Shown piece by piece: positions 19,078 through 27,477 of a stretch of DNA of 64,000 bases (positions are counted from its first letter, which is position 1; the number at the start of each line of letters is the position of its first letter). The notes beneath the pieces are model-generated. The model was not told the DNA's origin. It saw only the letters and a list, made by a program, of their open reading frames with translations, and searched no databases. Made by a program: the position numbers and the translations under genes. Source of the DNA: Planctomycetota bacterium (GTDB lineage: Bacteria; Planctomycetota; Phycisphaerae; Phycisphaerales; UBA1924); the NCBI GenBank assembly GCA_013285505.1, contig CP053450.1, forward strand, positions 2,836,796-2,900,795, given 5' to 3'.

Positions 19078-19302
19078 ATGCTGGTCATCACACGACGTGA
19101 GGGCGAAGAAATCGTCATCGGCGACCCGCGCAACCCCATCGGGGTCGTGCGCATCGCATCCATCAAGGGCGAACGCGTCCGCGTGGCCTTCGACTTCCCC
19201 CGCGATGTCGAGATCCACCGCCGCGAGATCGCCGACCAGATCGTTGAGGAAACCCCCAACGTCGTCGGCTCCATCAAGCCCTCCCCCGCCGGCGCTCTCT
19301 GA
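19078..19302 (+). CDS. csrA: Carbon storage regulator CsrA
   Basis: A 74-residue RNA-binding post-transcriptional regulator that blocks or stabilises target mRNAs at GGA-containing hairpins. It starts MLVITRREGEEIVIGD and keeps the conserved RVRVAFDFPRDVEIHRREIA core. ATG 19078 follows GGGAGG about 7 nt upstream; this GGA-containing leader could itself be a CsrA site. A bidirectional terminator lies 95 nt downstream. Confidence 0.93.
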   Translation: MLVITRREGEEIVIGDPRNPIGVVRIASIKGERVRVAFDFPRDVEIHRREIADQIVEETPNVVGSIKPSPAGAL

Positions 19303-19397
19303 CCGCCTCGGTGCCCGCGCGCCCGCGTGAACCACGGCCCTCGGCGCCATGCCGCCGCCGGCACCCCCGCACGCCCCTTCCCCGCAAAAACACAAAC

Positions 19398-19420
19398 GGG
19401 CCGCCCTCAACGGGCGGCCC
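19398..19420. terminator. Intrinsic terminator between csrA and ndk
   Basis: A perfect 9-bp stem GGGCCGCCC/GGGCGGCCC closes a TCAAC loop. Read on the minus strand it is followed by a T-rich run (GTTTGTGTTTTT), so it mainly serves ndk; it may also stop csrA transcripts. Confidence 0.75.
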
Positions 19421-19453
19421 TGTTCGATTGGTGCCGTGATCGCCGAGCCCGGA

Positions 19454-19924
19454 TTACTCCGGATCTCCGCCCGACATGTCGTACACCCAGCCCTCGATCG
19501 CCCTCGGGAAATCGAGCACCTCGCCGGCGTTGAAGAACAACCCCAGCTCCCGCTCCGCGGCCTCCGGGCTGTCCGACCCGTGAATCAGGTTGAAGCTGTT
19601 CGAGACGCCGAAGTCGCCGCGAATCGTCCCCGCGTCCGCCTTCGAGCCGAACGTCGCGCCCATCATGCTCCGGCTGATCCCGATCGTTCCAACGCCGCGC
19701 ACCGCCATCACGAGGACCGGCGAGCTCGTCATGAACTTCACCAGCCCGGGATAGAACGGCCGCGCCTTGTGCGCCTCGTAATGCGTCGCCGCCAGCTCCT
19801 GGCTGATCTGCATCAGCTTGCACCCGACGATCTGCAGCCCCTTGTCCTCGAAGCGGCTGACAATCCGACCCATAAGCCCCCGCTGCACAGCGTCCGGCTT
19901 CAAGATGATGAGCGTAGTTTCCAT
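19454..19924 (-). CDS. ndk: Nucleoside diphosphate kinase
   Basis: A 156-residue enzyme that equilibrates NTP/dNTP pools by transferring the gamma-phosphate through a phosphohistidine. It begins METTLIILKPDAVQRGLMG; the active-site His is in NLIHGSDSPE. ATG 19924 has GAGGAG about 10 nt upstream; longer in-frame starts were rejected because they precede the conserved first strand. Two related motifs containing GGCCTGTTT lie at about 19945 and 19981 in the upstream region. Confidence 0.95.
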   Translation of the reverse strand: METTLIILKPDAVQRGLMGRIVSRFEDKGLQIVGCKLMQISQELAATHYEAHKARPFYPGLVKFMTSSPVLVMAVRGVGTIGISRSMMGATFGSKADAGTIRGDFGVSNSFNLIHGSDSPEAAERELGLFFNAGEVLDFPRAIEGWVYDMSGGDPE

Positions 19925-20040
19925 GTGGCGAACTCCTCTGGTATTTGGCCTGTTTGCCCCCTGTTGAAGGGCGAAACAATAGGCCTGTTTCCCCCCTTCT
20001 TCACCCTCGCTCGACCGCAACGAATCCCCGCCAAGGGCAA

Positions 20041-20821
20041 TCACACCATCCAGATCATCTCAAAGCCGAGCCAGGAGTACACCCCCGTCGCCGCCAGCAC
20101 CCCCGCCGCAAACCCCAACGCGCTCGCCCCCAGGACGACCACCACGCCCAGCACAAACGCCGCGGCCTCCGAGAGCCCCAGGTGCGGCTCGCCCCGGAGC
20201 CGCCGACGCATGGAGCCGGATGTACCCAATCCACCAGACCACGAACGCCACCAGACACCCGATCAACCAAAGCCAGAACCCGGCCATCACCACCGCCCAG
20301 TACACCTCGCCGGATTCGTTGCCCCCCCACAGATCGACCATCCCCACCAGAAGCCCGCACACGACAAACGCCGGCGCGACCAGCCACGGCAGATGAAGCC
20401 GCCACAGCGACCGCTGCCAGATCATCCGCGTGTACGCCCGCAAGTCCTCCGTCTGCAACCGGGACACCACCCAGCCGCCATGGGCACTCAGTCCGACCGC
20501 CAGAAGAAGCAGAACCGGCGCGAACGCGATTGCCGAAAGGCTCCTCCCCACCAACGCCGCGCCGAGCGAGTACAACCCGATCACCGCAGCCCACCGCCAC
20601 ATCGCCGCGTCCAGCCCCGAGTCCGCCCACGCCGCGACACTCGCAGCCCGATCCGCCTCCGCGTTCACCTCGGAAAGAGTCGCCCGCCACCCGCACTCCG
20701 GACATACCACCGACCCCGACGCCCCGCTCGGATACCCGCACTTCGCGCAGCGATAACTGACAGGCAGATCGATCGCCGCCCCTCGTGCCGGTTCGTTCTG
20801 TTCAGCCCCCGTGGTTGTCAT
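20041..20821 (-). CDS. Multi-pass membrane protein with N-terminal zinc ribbon
   Basis: About 260 codons. The ribbon CAKCGYPSGASGSVVCPECG lies at about residues 25-44, then at least five hydrophobic helices follow, and a last helix pair (AAAFVLGVVVVLGASALGFA) sits in the next frame. The break is near 20208-20215, just after GYIRLHA, and the total span is one base over a codon multiple. Ribbon-at-the-N-terminus membrane proteins of this plan are frequent in planctomycetes; no function is known to me. Confidence 0.6.
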
Positions 20822-20912
20822 GACCGCCGGTATACCACGCGGCCGCCGCGCAAGTTCGCATCAGGTGTCACCGGACGCCAAGATCAACACACCCGGATCA
20901 GCACACCCGGCC

Positions 20913-22322
20913 TCACCCACACCCCTCCACCCACGCATTCAGGAACGTCGTCACATCCAGCGTGTTCACCGTCCCGTCTCCGTTCGTGTCCGCCGACGCA
21001 TCACCCGTCGTCCACGCGTTCAGGAACTCCAGCACATCCTGCGTGTCCACCGCGTCGTCGCCGTTGAAGTCGCCGACGCACGGCTCACCCAGCCGCACCA
21101 CAAACAGCCCCCGCGTCATGTCGCTGATGATCACACTCCCGCTCGCAAAGAACGGGTAGCAGCTCCACGACCCGGTAAACCCGGCGTTGTCCGACTCCGG
21201 GTGCGTGTCAAACCACGCCACGCGGTGCAGGTTCAGCGGGTCCGTCGCGTCCAGCACCTGCAGGCCCGACCTGTAGTTGGCCTGATACAGCCGCCCCTCG
21301 TGCCAGTAGTTGTTGTGGTCGCTGGCCGGCAGCCCGCTCGTCCCCCACCCCGCGTAGCTCGGGTTCTCGATGTCCGAAACATCGAAGATGTGCGTCGTCG
21401 TCACATCCCGCCCCCGCGCCTCGTCGAACTCATCGTTCACGTAGAAGTACCGCCGGTCCGCCGACAGCCACCCCTGGTGGCAATACCGCGCCCCCGTGTA
21501 CTGCAGCTGCGACACCTGGAACATGTTCGACTTGTTCGTCACGTCGATGATCCAGATCTTGTTCCCGTTGCACCCGAACGCCAGCTCCCGCCCCGCGTAC
21601 GGCCCTTCCGTAAAGCTCACGATCTGCGCATCGTGGATGTAGTTGCCGTTCCACGACCCGGCGAACGTCGGGTTCGTCGGGTTCGACGTGTCCACCGCCA
21701 CCAGCCCGCCGTTGGCCACGTTCCCGCCCAGCAGGTACAGATACCCCGAGTCCGGGTTGGCCGCGATGTTGTGCGTCGTGCTGTGCCCCTGCTGCCGCTT
21801 GTCCCGCACGTGCGAGACGACCCCCTCATCGATCCGCGAAAGATCCATCACCTGGATCCCGTTCCCCGACTCGTTCACGCCGTAGGCATACGCCCCCACC
21901 ACCTTCACGTCCCGCCAGATGCTCGAGTTGCCCGGCACCACCCCCACGATCACCGGGTTCACCGGATCCGTGATCTCCACAAACCCGAACCCCGACCGCA
22001 GCCCGATGATCGCGTACTCCCGACCCGACGGAGATGTGTACCCCCAGCAGTCGTTCGCCGAGAGCTGATCCCCCGGAAAGTCCGCCAGCGAAAGCCAGCT
22101 CATCAGCGTCGTGTTGCCCGCGCTGAAGCCCCGCCCCGCAGCCGCGTCCGGCCCCAGCGGCTGGCCCACGATCCCCGGCCCGGCATACACCGGCCCCGAC
22201 TCCATCAGCTTCGCCAGATCCCGGTTCACCGAGACCGCCCCCTGCGCCGACGCCAGCGACGCCCCGCCCAGCACCACCGCACACACACCAGCAAGCCGAA
22301 CACCACAGCGCAGTCGGAACAT
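20913..22322 (-). CDS. Secreted choice-of-anchor B protein with dockerin-like C-terminus
   Basis: A 469-residue exported protein. A signal peptide (LAGVCAVVLGGASLASAQ) precedes LVIVD-type repeats (EITDPVNPVIVG, VDTSNPTNPTFAG, IFDVSDIENPSYAGW) that form the choice-of-anchor B beta-propeller. The C-terminus carries two calcium-loop repeats, DFNGDDAVDTQDVLEFLNAW and DTNGDGTVNTLDVTTFLNAW, as in dockerins. ATG 22322 is chosen because GGGAGA lies about 8 nt before it. Surface attachment through the calcium-binding repeat is inferred; no partner cohesin is visible here. Confidence 0.88.
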   Translation of the reverse strand: MFRLRCGVRLAGVCAVVLGGASLASAQGAVSVNRDLAKLMESGPVYAGPGIVGQPLGPDAAAGRGFSAGNTTLMSWLSLADFPGDQLSANDCWGYTSPSGREYAIIGLRSGFGFVEITDPVNPVIVGVVPGNSSIWRDVKVVGAYAYGVNESGNGIQVMDLSRIDEGVVSHVRDKRQQGHSTTHNIAANPDSGYLYLLGGNVANGGLVAVDTSNPTNPTFAGSWNGNYIHDAQIVSFTEGPYAGRELAFGCNGNKIWIIDVTNKSNMFQVSQLQYTGARYCHQGWLSADRRYFYVNDEFDEARGRDVTTTHIFDVSDIENPSYAGWGTSGLPASDHNNYWHEGRLYQANYRSGLQVLDATDPLNLHRVAWFDTHPESDNAGFTGSWSCYPFFASGSVIISDMTRGLFVVRLGEPCVGDFNGDDAVDTQDVLEFLNAWTTGDASADTNGDGTVNTLDVTTFLNAWVEGCG

Positions 22323-22536
22323 CGAGATTCTCCCGCGGGTCAAGAAAGGCCAGGATCAGGAAACGCCAGGATCAACTCAGGCCCGCCCCAGCCTACCAGC
22401 CGAGCCTCCCGCCGCCAACACCTCCCGCGCCCGGCCCGGCCGAACCCGCACCCGCCCGGCCGACGGCCCCACCACGCCCCACACACGCTATCCTGCAGCA
22501 AATCAGGACTCTTTCACCACCACGGAGGGTGGCAAT

Positions 22537-24612
22537 ATGGCCAAGAAGGCACCAAAACGCACCCGCGCCAACGCCGAGAGCATGGCGACCAGGCAGCGCG
22601 ACATTTCCGTCTCCGAGTTCTTCGCCAAGAACCGGCACCTCCTCGGCTTCGACAACCCCCGCAAGGCCCTCCTCACCACCATCAAGGAGGCCGTCGACAA
22701 CTCCCTCGACGCCTGCGAAGAGGCCGGGATCCTCCCCGATCTCGAGGTCCGCATCGACGAACTCGTCGCCCCCCCCTCCGCCCAGAAGCCCGGCCGCTAC
22801 CGCATCACCATCACCGACAACGGCCCCGGCATCGTCCGCAAGCAGATCGAGAACATCTTCGGCCGCCTCCTCTACGGCTCAAAGTTCCACCGGCTCAAGA
22901 TGTCCCGAGGCCAGCAGGGCATCGGCATCTCCGCCGCCGGCATGTACGGCCTCATGACCACCGGCAAGCCCATGGTCATCCACTCCAAGCCCCAGAAAAA
23001 CAAGCCCGCCCACCATCTCGAACTCGCGATGGACACCGCCAAGAACCGCCCCGAAGTCACCATCGACATCGAGACCGACGACTTCCCCGAGACCTCCAGC
23101 GGCACAGGCACCCGCGTCGCCATCGAACTCGAAGGCAAGTACGTCCGCGGCAAGACCTCCGTCGAGGCCTACCTCGAACAAACCGCCATCGCCAACCCAC
23201 ACGCCCAGATCACCTTCATCCCCCCCGACAAGGCCGGCGAAGACCCCGACCTCCAGGACGCCGCGGACGAGAGGCCCGAAGCCGATACCGCCGCGCCCAA
23301 AGCCGACACCCCCGTCCGCCGCACCACCGAACACGCCGACCGCATCATCTACCCCCGCACCGTCGGCGAACTCCCCCCCGAAACCGAGGAGATCAAACCC
23401 CACCCCTACGGCGTCGAGCTCGGCAACTTCCTCGGCCTCCTCAAGCAGACCAACCAGAAACAACTCGCCGGCTTCTTCAAGCACGAGTTCTGCCGCGTCC
23501 CACCCGCCACCGTCGCCCAGATCACCAAGGAAGCCAGCTCCAAGGCCAAGACCATCACCGGCCAGTCCTACGTCTCCGGCATAGACCACGCCGCCGCCGA
23601 AAAACTCTACCGCGCCCTCCAGGAGGCCAAGCTCCGCTCACCACCCACCGACTGCCTCGCACCCATCGGCGTCCGCACCATGCTCGCCGGCATGCTCAAA
23701 GGCGTCAACGCCGAGTTCTACGCCGCCTCCACCCGCTCCCCCGCCGTCTACCGCGGCAACCCCTTCCAGATCGAGGCCGCCATCGCCTTCGGCGGCGATC
23801 TCCCCGGCGACCAGCCCGCCCGCATCATCCGCTTCGCCAACCGCGTCCCCCTCCTCTACCAACAGTCCGCCTGCTCCGCCTTCAAATCCGTCACCGAAAC
23901 CGGCTGGAAAAACTACGGAATGAGCCAGCCCCGCGGCTCCGCCCCCGTCGGCCCCCTCGTCATCATGATCCACATGGCCTCCGTCTGGGTCCCCTTCACC
24001 AGCGAATCCAAAGAAGCCATCGCCGACTACGACGAGATCCGCAAGGAGATGACCCTCGCCCTCAAAGAGTGCGGCCGCAAGCTCGGCATCTACATCCGCC
24101 GCCGCCAGCGCATGAAGCGCGAGAGCGAAAAGCGCGACGTCTTCGAACGCTACATCGGCGAAATCGCCAAGAGCTGCCACGCCATCACCGGCGCCGACGC
24201 CGCCGAGGTCTACGACGCCCTCCTCAAACAAGCCAAACGCCGCACCGAGATCGCCGACGCCGTCCTCGACGAAGACGGCAAAATCGTCGCCTTCGCCGAC
24301 GGCAACGGCCGCCTCGACGACGACGACGGCGTCATCATCGTCAACCCCAACGGCGACCCCCCACCCCCCGCAGATGACCAGAGCGGCACCACCAGCAGAG
24401 CCGCAACCCCCCAGCCCAAACCCAAGCCCATGCCCAAGCCCAAGCCCGGCACCACCAAGAAGAAACGCCCGGCCAAACCCGCCGCCAAGCCACCCAAACG
24501 CAACGCCGCCAAGAACATCGAGTCAAAGCCCACCAAGACCGCCCCCGGCAAGAAAGCCAAACCCCGCATGCGCGTCAGCCCCGAGGGCGGCCTCTTCGAA
24601 GTGACCAACTGA
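22537..24612 (+). CDS. top6B: DNA topoisomerase VI subunit B
   Basis: The ATPase subunit of a type IIB topoisomerase that relaxes and decatenates DNA by double-strand passage. GHKL motifs are clear: EAVDNSLDA (~51), DNGPGI (~94) and GQQGIGIS (~126). The H2TH and transducer regions follow, with SYVSGIDHAAAEKL and NRVPLLYQ. The 691 residues exceed the usual ~530-650 because of an acidic insert near 235-260 and a Lys/Pro-rich tail of about 80 residues. ATG 22537 has GGAGGGTGG upstream. It is 10 nt from top6A, forming a two-gene operon. Topo VI is mainly archaeal, so its presence here is notable. Confidence 0.95.
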   Translation: MAKKAPKRTRANAESMATRQRDISVSEFFAKNRHLLGFDNPRKALLTTIKEAVDNSLDACEEAGILPDLEVRIDELVAPPSAQKPGRYRITITDNGPGIVRKQIENIFGRLLYGSKFHRLKMSRGQQGIGISAAGMYGLMTTGKPMVIHSKPQKNKPAHHLELAMDTAKNRPEVTIDIETDDFPETSSGTGTRVAIELEGKYVRGKTSVEAYLEQTAIANPHAQITFIPPDKAGEDPDLQDAADERPEADTAAPKADTPVRRTTEHADRIIYPRTVGELPPETEEIKPHPYGVELGNFLGLLKQTNQKQLAGFFKHEFCRVPPATVAQITKEASSKAKTITGQSYVSGIDHAAAEKLYRALQEAKLRSPPTDCLAPIGVRTMLAGMLKGVNAEFYAASTRSPAVYRGNPFQIEAAIAFGGDLPGDQPARIIRFANRVPLLYQQSACSAFKSVTETGWKNYGMSQPRGSAPVGPLVIMIHMASVWVPFTSESKEAIADYDEIRKEMTLALKECGRKLGIYIRRRQRMKRESEKRDVFERYIGEIAKSCHAITGADAAEVYDALLKQAKRRTEIADAVLDEDGKIVAFADGNGRLDDDDGVIIVNPNGDPPPPADDQSGTTSRAATPQPKPKPMPKPKPGTTKKKRPAKPAAKPPKRNAAKNIESKPTKTAPGKKAKPRMRVSPEGGLFEVTN

Positions 24613-24622
24613 GACCCTACCC

Positions 24623-25804
24623 ATGGCCAAGAAAACCACCCGCAAAAAGACCACCAAAAAAGCCCCCGCCAAGGCCCCAACCCCCGCCACCAAACGCGAC
24701 AACCCCTGGGCCCACCGCGACAAGAAAACCGCCGAATCCCTCACCAACCTCGCCGAGGGCGTCGTCAAGTCCGCACTCTCCGGCCGCGAGCCAAAGATCG
24801 ACGTCCCCACCCGCGCCGGCTCCAACACCAAGTGGAACAAGTCCCGCGGCATCCTCCAGATGGGCCCCGCCACCAACACCAGACAACTCTTCAACCTCGG
24901 CCAGGCCCGCACCTTCATGCAGACACTCCTCCACTCCGACGGCATCGGAGACCTCATCGCCCAGGGCAAGACCTCCAGCCTCCGCGGCATGTTCTACAAA
25001 GGCCTCCACACCATCCAGGGCACAAAGGAAAAGACCTTCGACGACCAGACCGAATCCGACAAAGTCCTCGAAGACCTCGAAGTCACCCTCGGCGCCCTCC
25101 GCGAAGAACTCCACGTCTTCGCCAAAAAGCGCGGCACCATGGTCGGCAACATCACCGTCATCGACTCCGGCGACGAGATCAACTGCCGACGCATGGGCTC
25201 CGGCGGCTACGCCATCCCCTCCATCTGCGAGCCCGAGGTCATCCAGTTCAAGGACGTCCACGCCGACTTCATCCTCCACGTCGAAAAAGACACCGTCTGG
25301 CAACGCTTCAACGAAGACCGCTTCTGGGAAACCCACAACTGCATCCTCACCGAAGGCTCCGGCCAGCCCACCCGCGGCGTCCGCCGCATGCTCCACCGCC
25401 TCCACAAAGAACACAACCTCCCCGTCATCTGCCTGCTCGACTGCGACCCCTGGGGGCACTACATCTACTCCGTCATCAAGCAGGGCTCGATCTCCCTCGC
25501 CTTCGAGTCCGAACGCCTCGCCATCCCCGACGCCAAGTTCCTCGGCATCCGCGCCAAGGACTACGAAGCCTGCGATCTCTCCGACGACGTCCAGATCGCC
25601 CTCAACGACCGCGACACCACGCGCGCCAAACAGATCATGGAGTACCCATGGTTCAAGGACCACAAGGGCTGGCAACGCGAGATCAAAAAGATGATGTCCA
25701 ACGGCTTCAAGATGGAAGTCGAATCCCTCATCACCAAAGATATCAGCTACGTCACCGAGACCTACGTCCCCGAGCGTCTCGCGGCAGAGGACTGGCTGAG
25801 CTGA
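24623..25804 (+). CDS. top6A: DNA topoisomerase VI subunit A (Spo11-like)
   Basis: The DNA-cleaving subunit, 393 residues. The catalytic tyrosine is Tyr125 in SLRGMFYKGLHT. The Toprim acidic residues are in HVEKDTVWQRF and LLDCDPWGHYIYS, which bind Mg2+. The first ~27 residues are a Lys/Thr/Ala-rich tail (MAKKTTRKKTTKKAPAKAP) that mirrors the basic tail of Top6B. The frame is intact and ends with TGA overlapping the next ATG. Together with Top6B it would form the A2B2 enzyme. Confidence 0.95.
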   Translation: MAKKTTRKKTTKKAPAKAPTPATKRDNPWAHRDKKTAESLTNLAEGVVKSALSGREPKIDVPTRAGSNTKWNKSRGILQMGPATNTRQLFNLGQARTFMQTLLHSDGIGDLIAQGKTSSLRGMFYKGLHTIQGTKEKTFDDQTESDKVLEDLEVTLGALREELHVFAKKRGTMVGNITVIDSGDEINCRRMGSGGYAIPSICEPEVIQFKDVHADFILHVEKDTVWQRFNEDRFWETHNCILTEGSGQPTRGVRRMLHRLHKEHNLPVICLLDCDPWGHYIYSVIKQGSISLAFESERLAIPDAKFLGIRAKDYEACDLSDDVQIALNDRDTTRAKQIMEYPWFKDHKGWQREIKKMMSNGFKMEVESLITKDISYVTETYVPERLAAEDWLS

Positions 25805-26349
25805 TGGCGGCATGGAACGCAGACAACCGAGACGTCAGGGCTCTCGCGGAAGCAACCGCAGTCCTTGTCGAGAAACGATTGTCAAGCGTGTACTACTACG
25901 ACATCTGCGACGACGGCGTTGCCTCCTTCCAGAGCGACAACTTCGATCATCGTGACGAACTGGCTTGGGGGATCGATCTCGTCTGTGAGGAGACATCCGT
26001 CGGCTTCACATGGGTCTGGCACAACAAAATTCACGAATACGGAATAGGCGTGTTTCCCGGCGGGATTCACCAAGCCCTCACGCACGGCGCAAACCGTATC
26101 GATCAATCCTCATCGCCCCGGTGGCAACCATACCTCAGCCACACCATCGAACGTTTGGTATTCTCAAAAGGCACACGAGCTCACGAAAGCGATCCAGTAT
26201 GTGACTGCCGGATCGAGTTCACGAACGCGCCGCCCATATGGATCTGCGCCCGCCAAGCCAACAGCGGATGCGACGCCAACGGCGACGACTGCGTCATCGT
26301 TTTCACCGAACACGAAGCCGCCCTTCTCGGCATCGACACCAAGGCCTAG
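25804..26349 (+). CDS. Unrecognised protein coupled to top6A
   Basis: A 181-residue soluble protein whose ATG overlaps the top6A stop (TGATG). Its composition differs from the neighbours: it has more Trp, Cys and His and a lower-GC codon pattern, including WGIDLVCEETSVGFTWVWHN and CDCRIEFTNAPPIWICARQ. No motif I can name. Coupling could mean a role with topo VI or simply a recent insertion downstream; the codon difference slightly favours the latter. Confidence 0.6.
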   Translation: MAAWNADNRDVRALAEATAVLVEKRLSSVYYYDICDDGVASFQSDNFDHRDELAWGIDLVCEETSVGFTWVWHNKIHEYGIGVFPGGIHQALTHGANRIDQSSSPRWQPYLSHTIERLVFSKGTRAHESDPVCDCRIEFTNAPPIWICARQANSGCDANGDDCVIVFTEHEAALLGIDTKA

Positions 26350-26393
26350 CAGCTGGCCCGCCACCCAGCAATGCCCAACCCAAGCCGCCCGCA

Positions 26394-26489
26394 TCACCAC
26401 GCCCCACCCCCTCCACCACCCGACCTCCGCGGCACAGACACCACCGCGCACCCCATCGAGCCCGTCGTCCGCCCCACATGCGCCGCCCA
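26394..26489 (-). pseudogene. Duplicated 3' fragment of the DUF2207 gene
   Basis: The 31 codons plus stop read WAAHVGRTTGSMG... and end SGGGGGGAW-stop. They match the last residues of the DUF2207 protein at 27478-29235 (WAAHLGRTTDSMG, ending GGGGGGAW-stop), with the Gly/Ser/Phe-rich middle shortened. Similarity stops at 26489. It lies on the same strand, about 1.1 kb downstream, separated by the PEP-CTERM gene. It is a remnant of a partial duplication. Confidence 0.75.
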
Positions 26490-26520
26490 TCCCGGCCAAC
26501 GAACGCACCCCACCCCCCAA

Positions 26521-26548
26521 CAAAAAAACACCCCGCACAAGGCAGGGT
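26521..26548 (-). terminator. Intrinsic terminator after the PEP-CTERM gene
   Basis: On the minus strand ACCCTGC and GCGGGGT pair (one G-U) around a short loop and are followed by GTTTTTTT. It lies 44 nt beyond the PEP-CTERM stop. Confidence 0.6.
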
Positions 26549-26591
26549 GTATACAAGACAAAATCACGCGACGCGAATCGCCGCCACCAAA

Positions 26592-27188
26592 CTACCGCCG
26601 ACGCCGCAGCCCCGCCAGAAGCCCAACTCCCAACAACGCGGGAACACCCGGCGCCGGCACCAGCGAGAAGCTGTCAAACCACACATCCTCCGGCGCCGGG
26701 CCGCTGCCCGAACCAAGCCGCACCCACACAGCCTGACCCGCCGCACCATCACCATCCGACGGTGTGTACGACACGCCGTCCAACTGCTCCCACGAGCCGC
26801 CGACGTCATAGGTCGCCTGCGCGAGCATCACGAACGCACCCGAGCCATCGTCGAAACCGATCTCGTAGACCATCGTGCCGACGTCGTTCCCGCCGCCCAT
26901 GCCCCAACTCGAGAACGTGTACGACGCACCGTTCGTGAACACCATGTCCGTGACCTGACCAACAGTCTCGTCGTTGAAGACGGAGTAGAAACCAAACGCC
27001 TCACCAAGCGAGTCGTTGTTCGGCTTGGCAAACGACGCATGGTCCGCCCAGCCGCCGTTCGGCCCCCAACCATCGATCGCCCCAAACACATCCGACGCAT
27101 TGTTCTCGATGTCCGCGTTGATCAAATCAGCGCTCGCGGCCCCGCACAGCAGGCACACAACCGCACCGCCAAAGACACTCCTACGCAT
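26592..27188 (-). CDS. PEP-CTERM sorting-signal protein
   Basis: A 198-residue exported protein. It has an N-terminal signal (VFGGAVVCLLCGAASA), a beta-rich middle typical of surface proteins (FTNGASYTFSSWGMGGG), and a C-terminal anchor VPAPGVPALLGVGLLAGLRRRR of the VPEP/PEP-CTERM type. This signal is recognised by exosortase and leads to surface or exopolysaccharide attachment. No exosortase gene is in the window. A terminator follows. Confidence 0.85.
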   Translation of the reverse strand: MRRSVFGGAVVCLLCGAASADLINADIENNASDVFGAIDGWGPNGGWADHASFAKPNNDSLGEAFGFYSVFNDETVGQVTDMVFTNGASYTFSSWGMGGGNDVGTMVYEIGFDDGSGAFVMLAQATYDVGGSWEQLDGVSYTPSDGDGAAGQAVWVRLGSGSGPAPEDVWFDSFSLVPAPGVPALLGVGLLAGLRRRR

Positions 27189-27477
27189 CGCGAATCCTCC
27201 GTTGATCTATCGGTGTGATCTCTCAGGCGCACACAACAGCACCCAGTTCGAGTCTACTTCGATCACAATCGCAACGCACGCAATATCTTGAACGATCAAC
27301 GCACTCGCTGTGAACATGGCGAACGGCTACCGCGCCGCAACCCGCTCTCCCCCGCGTTTTCCCTGCGTTTCGAGCGATTCCAACCCAATCCCAGCATCAT
27401 CCGCGCGCTCATATTTGCACGTGCATATTCAACGCCCGGTGCACCCAAAGCACCGCGCCCCACGACACTCCCGCGCC

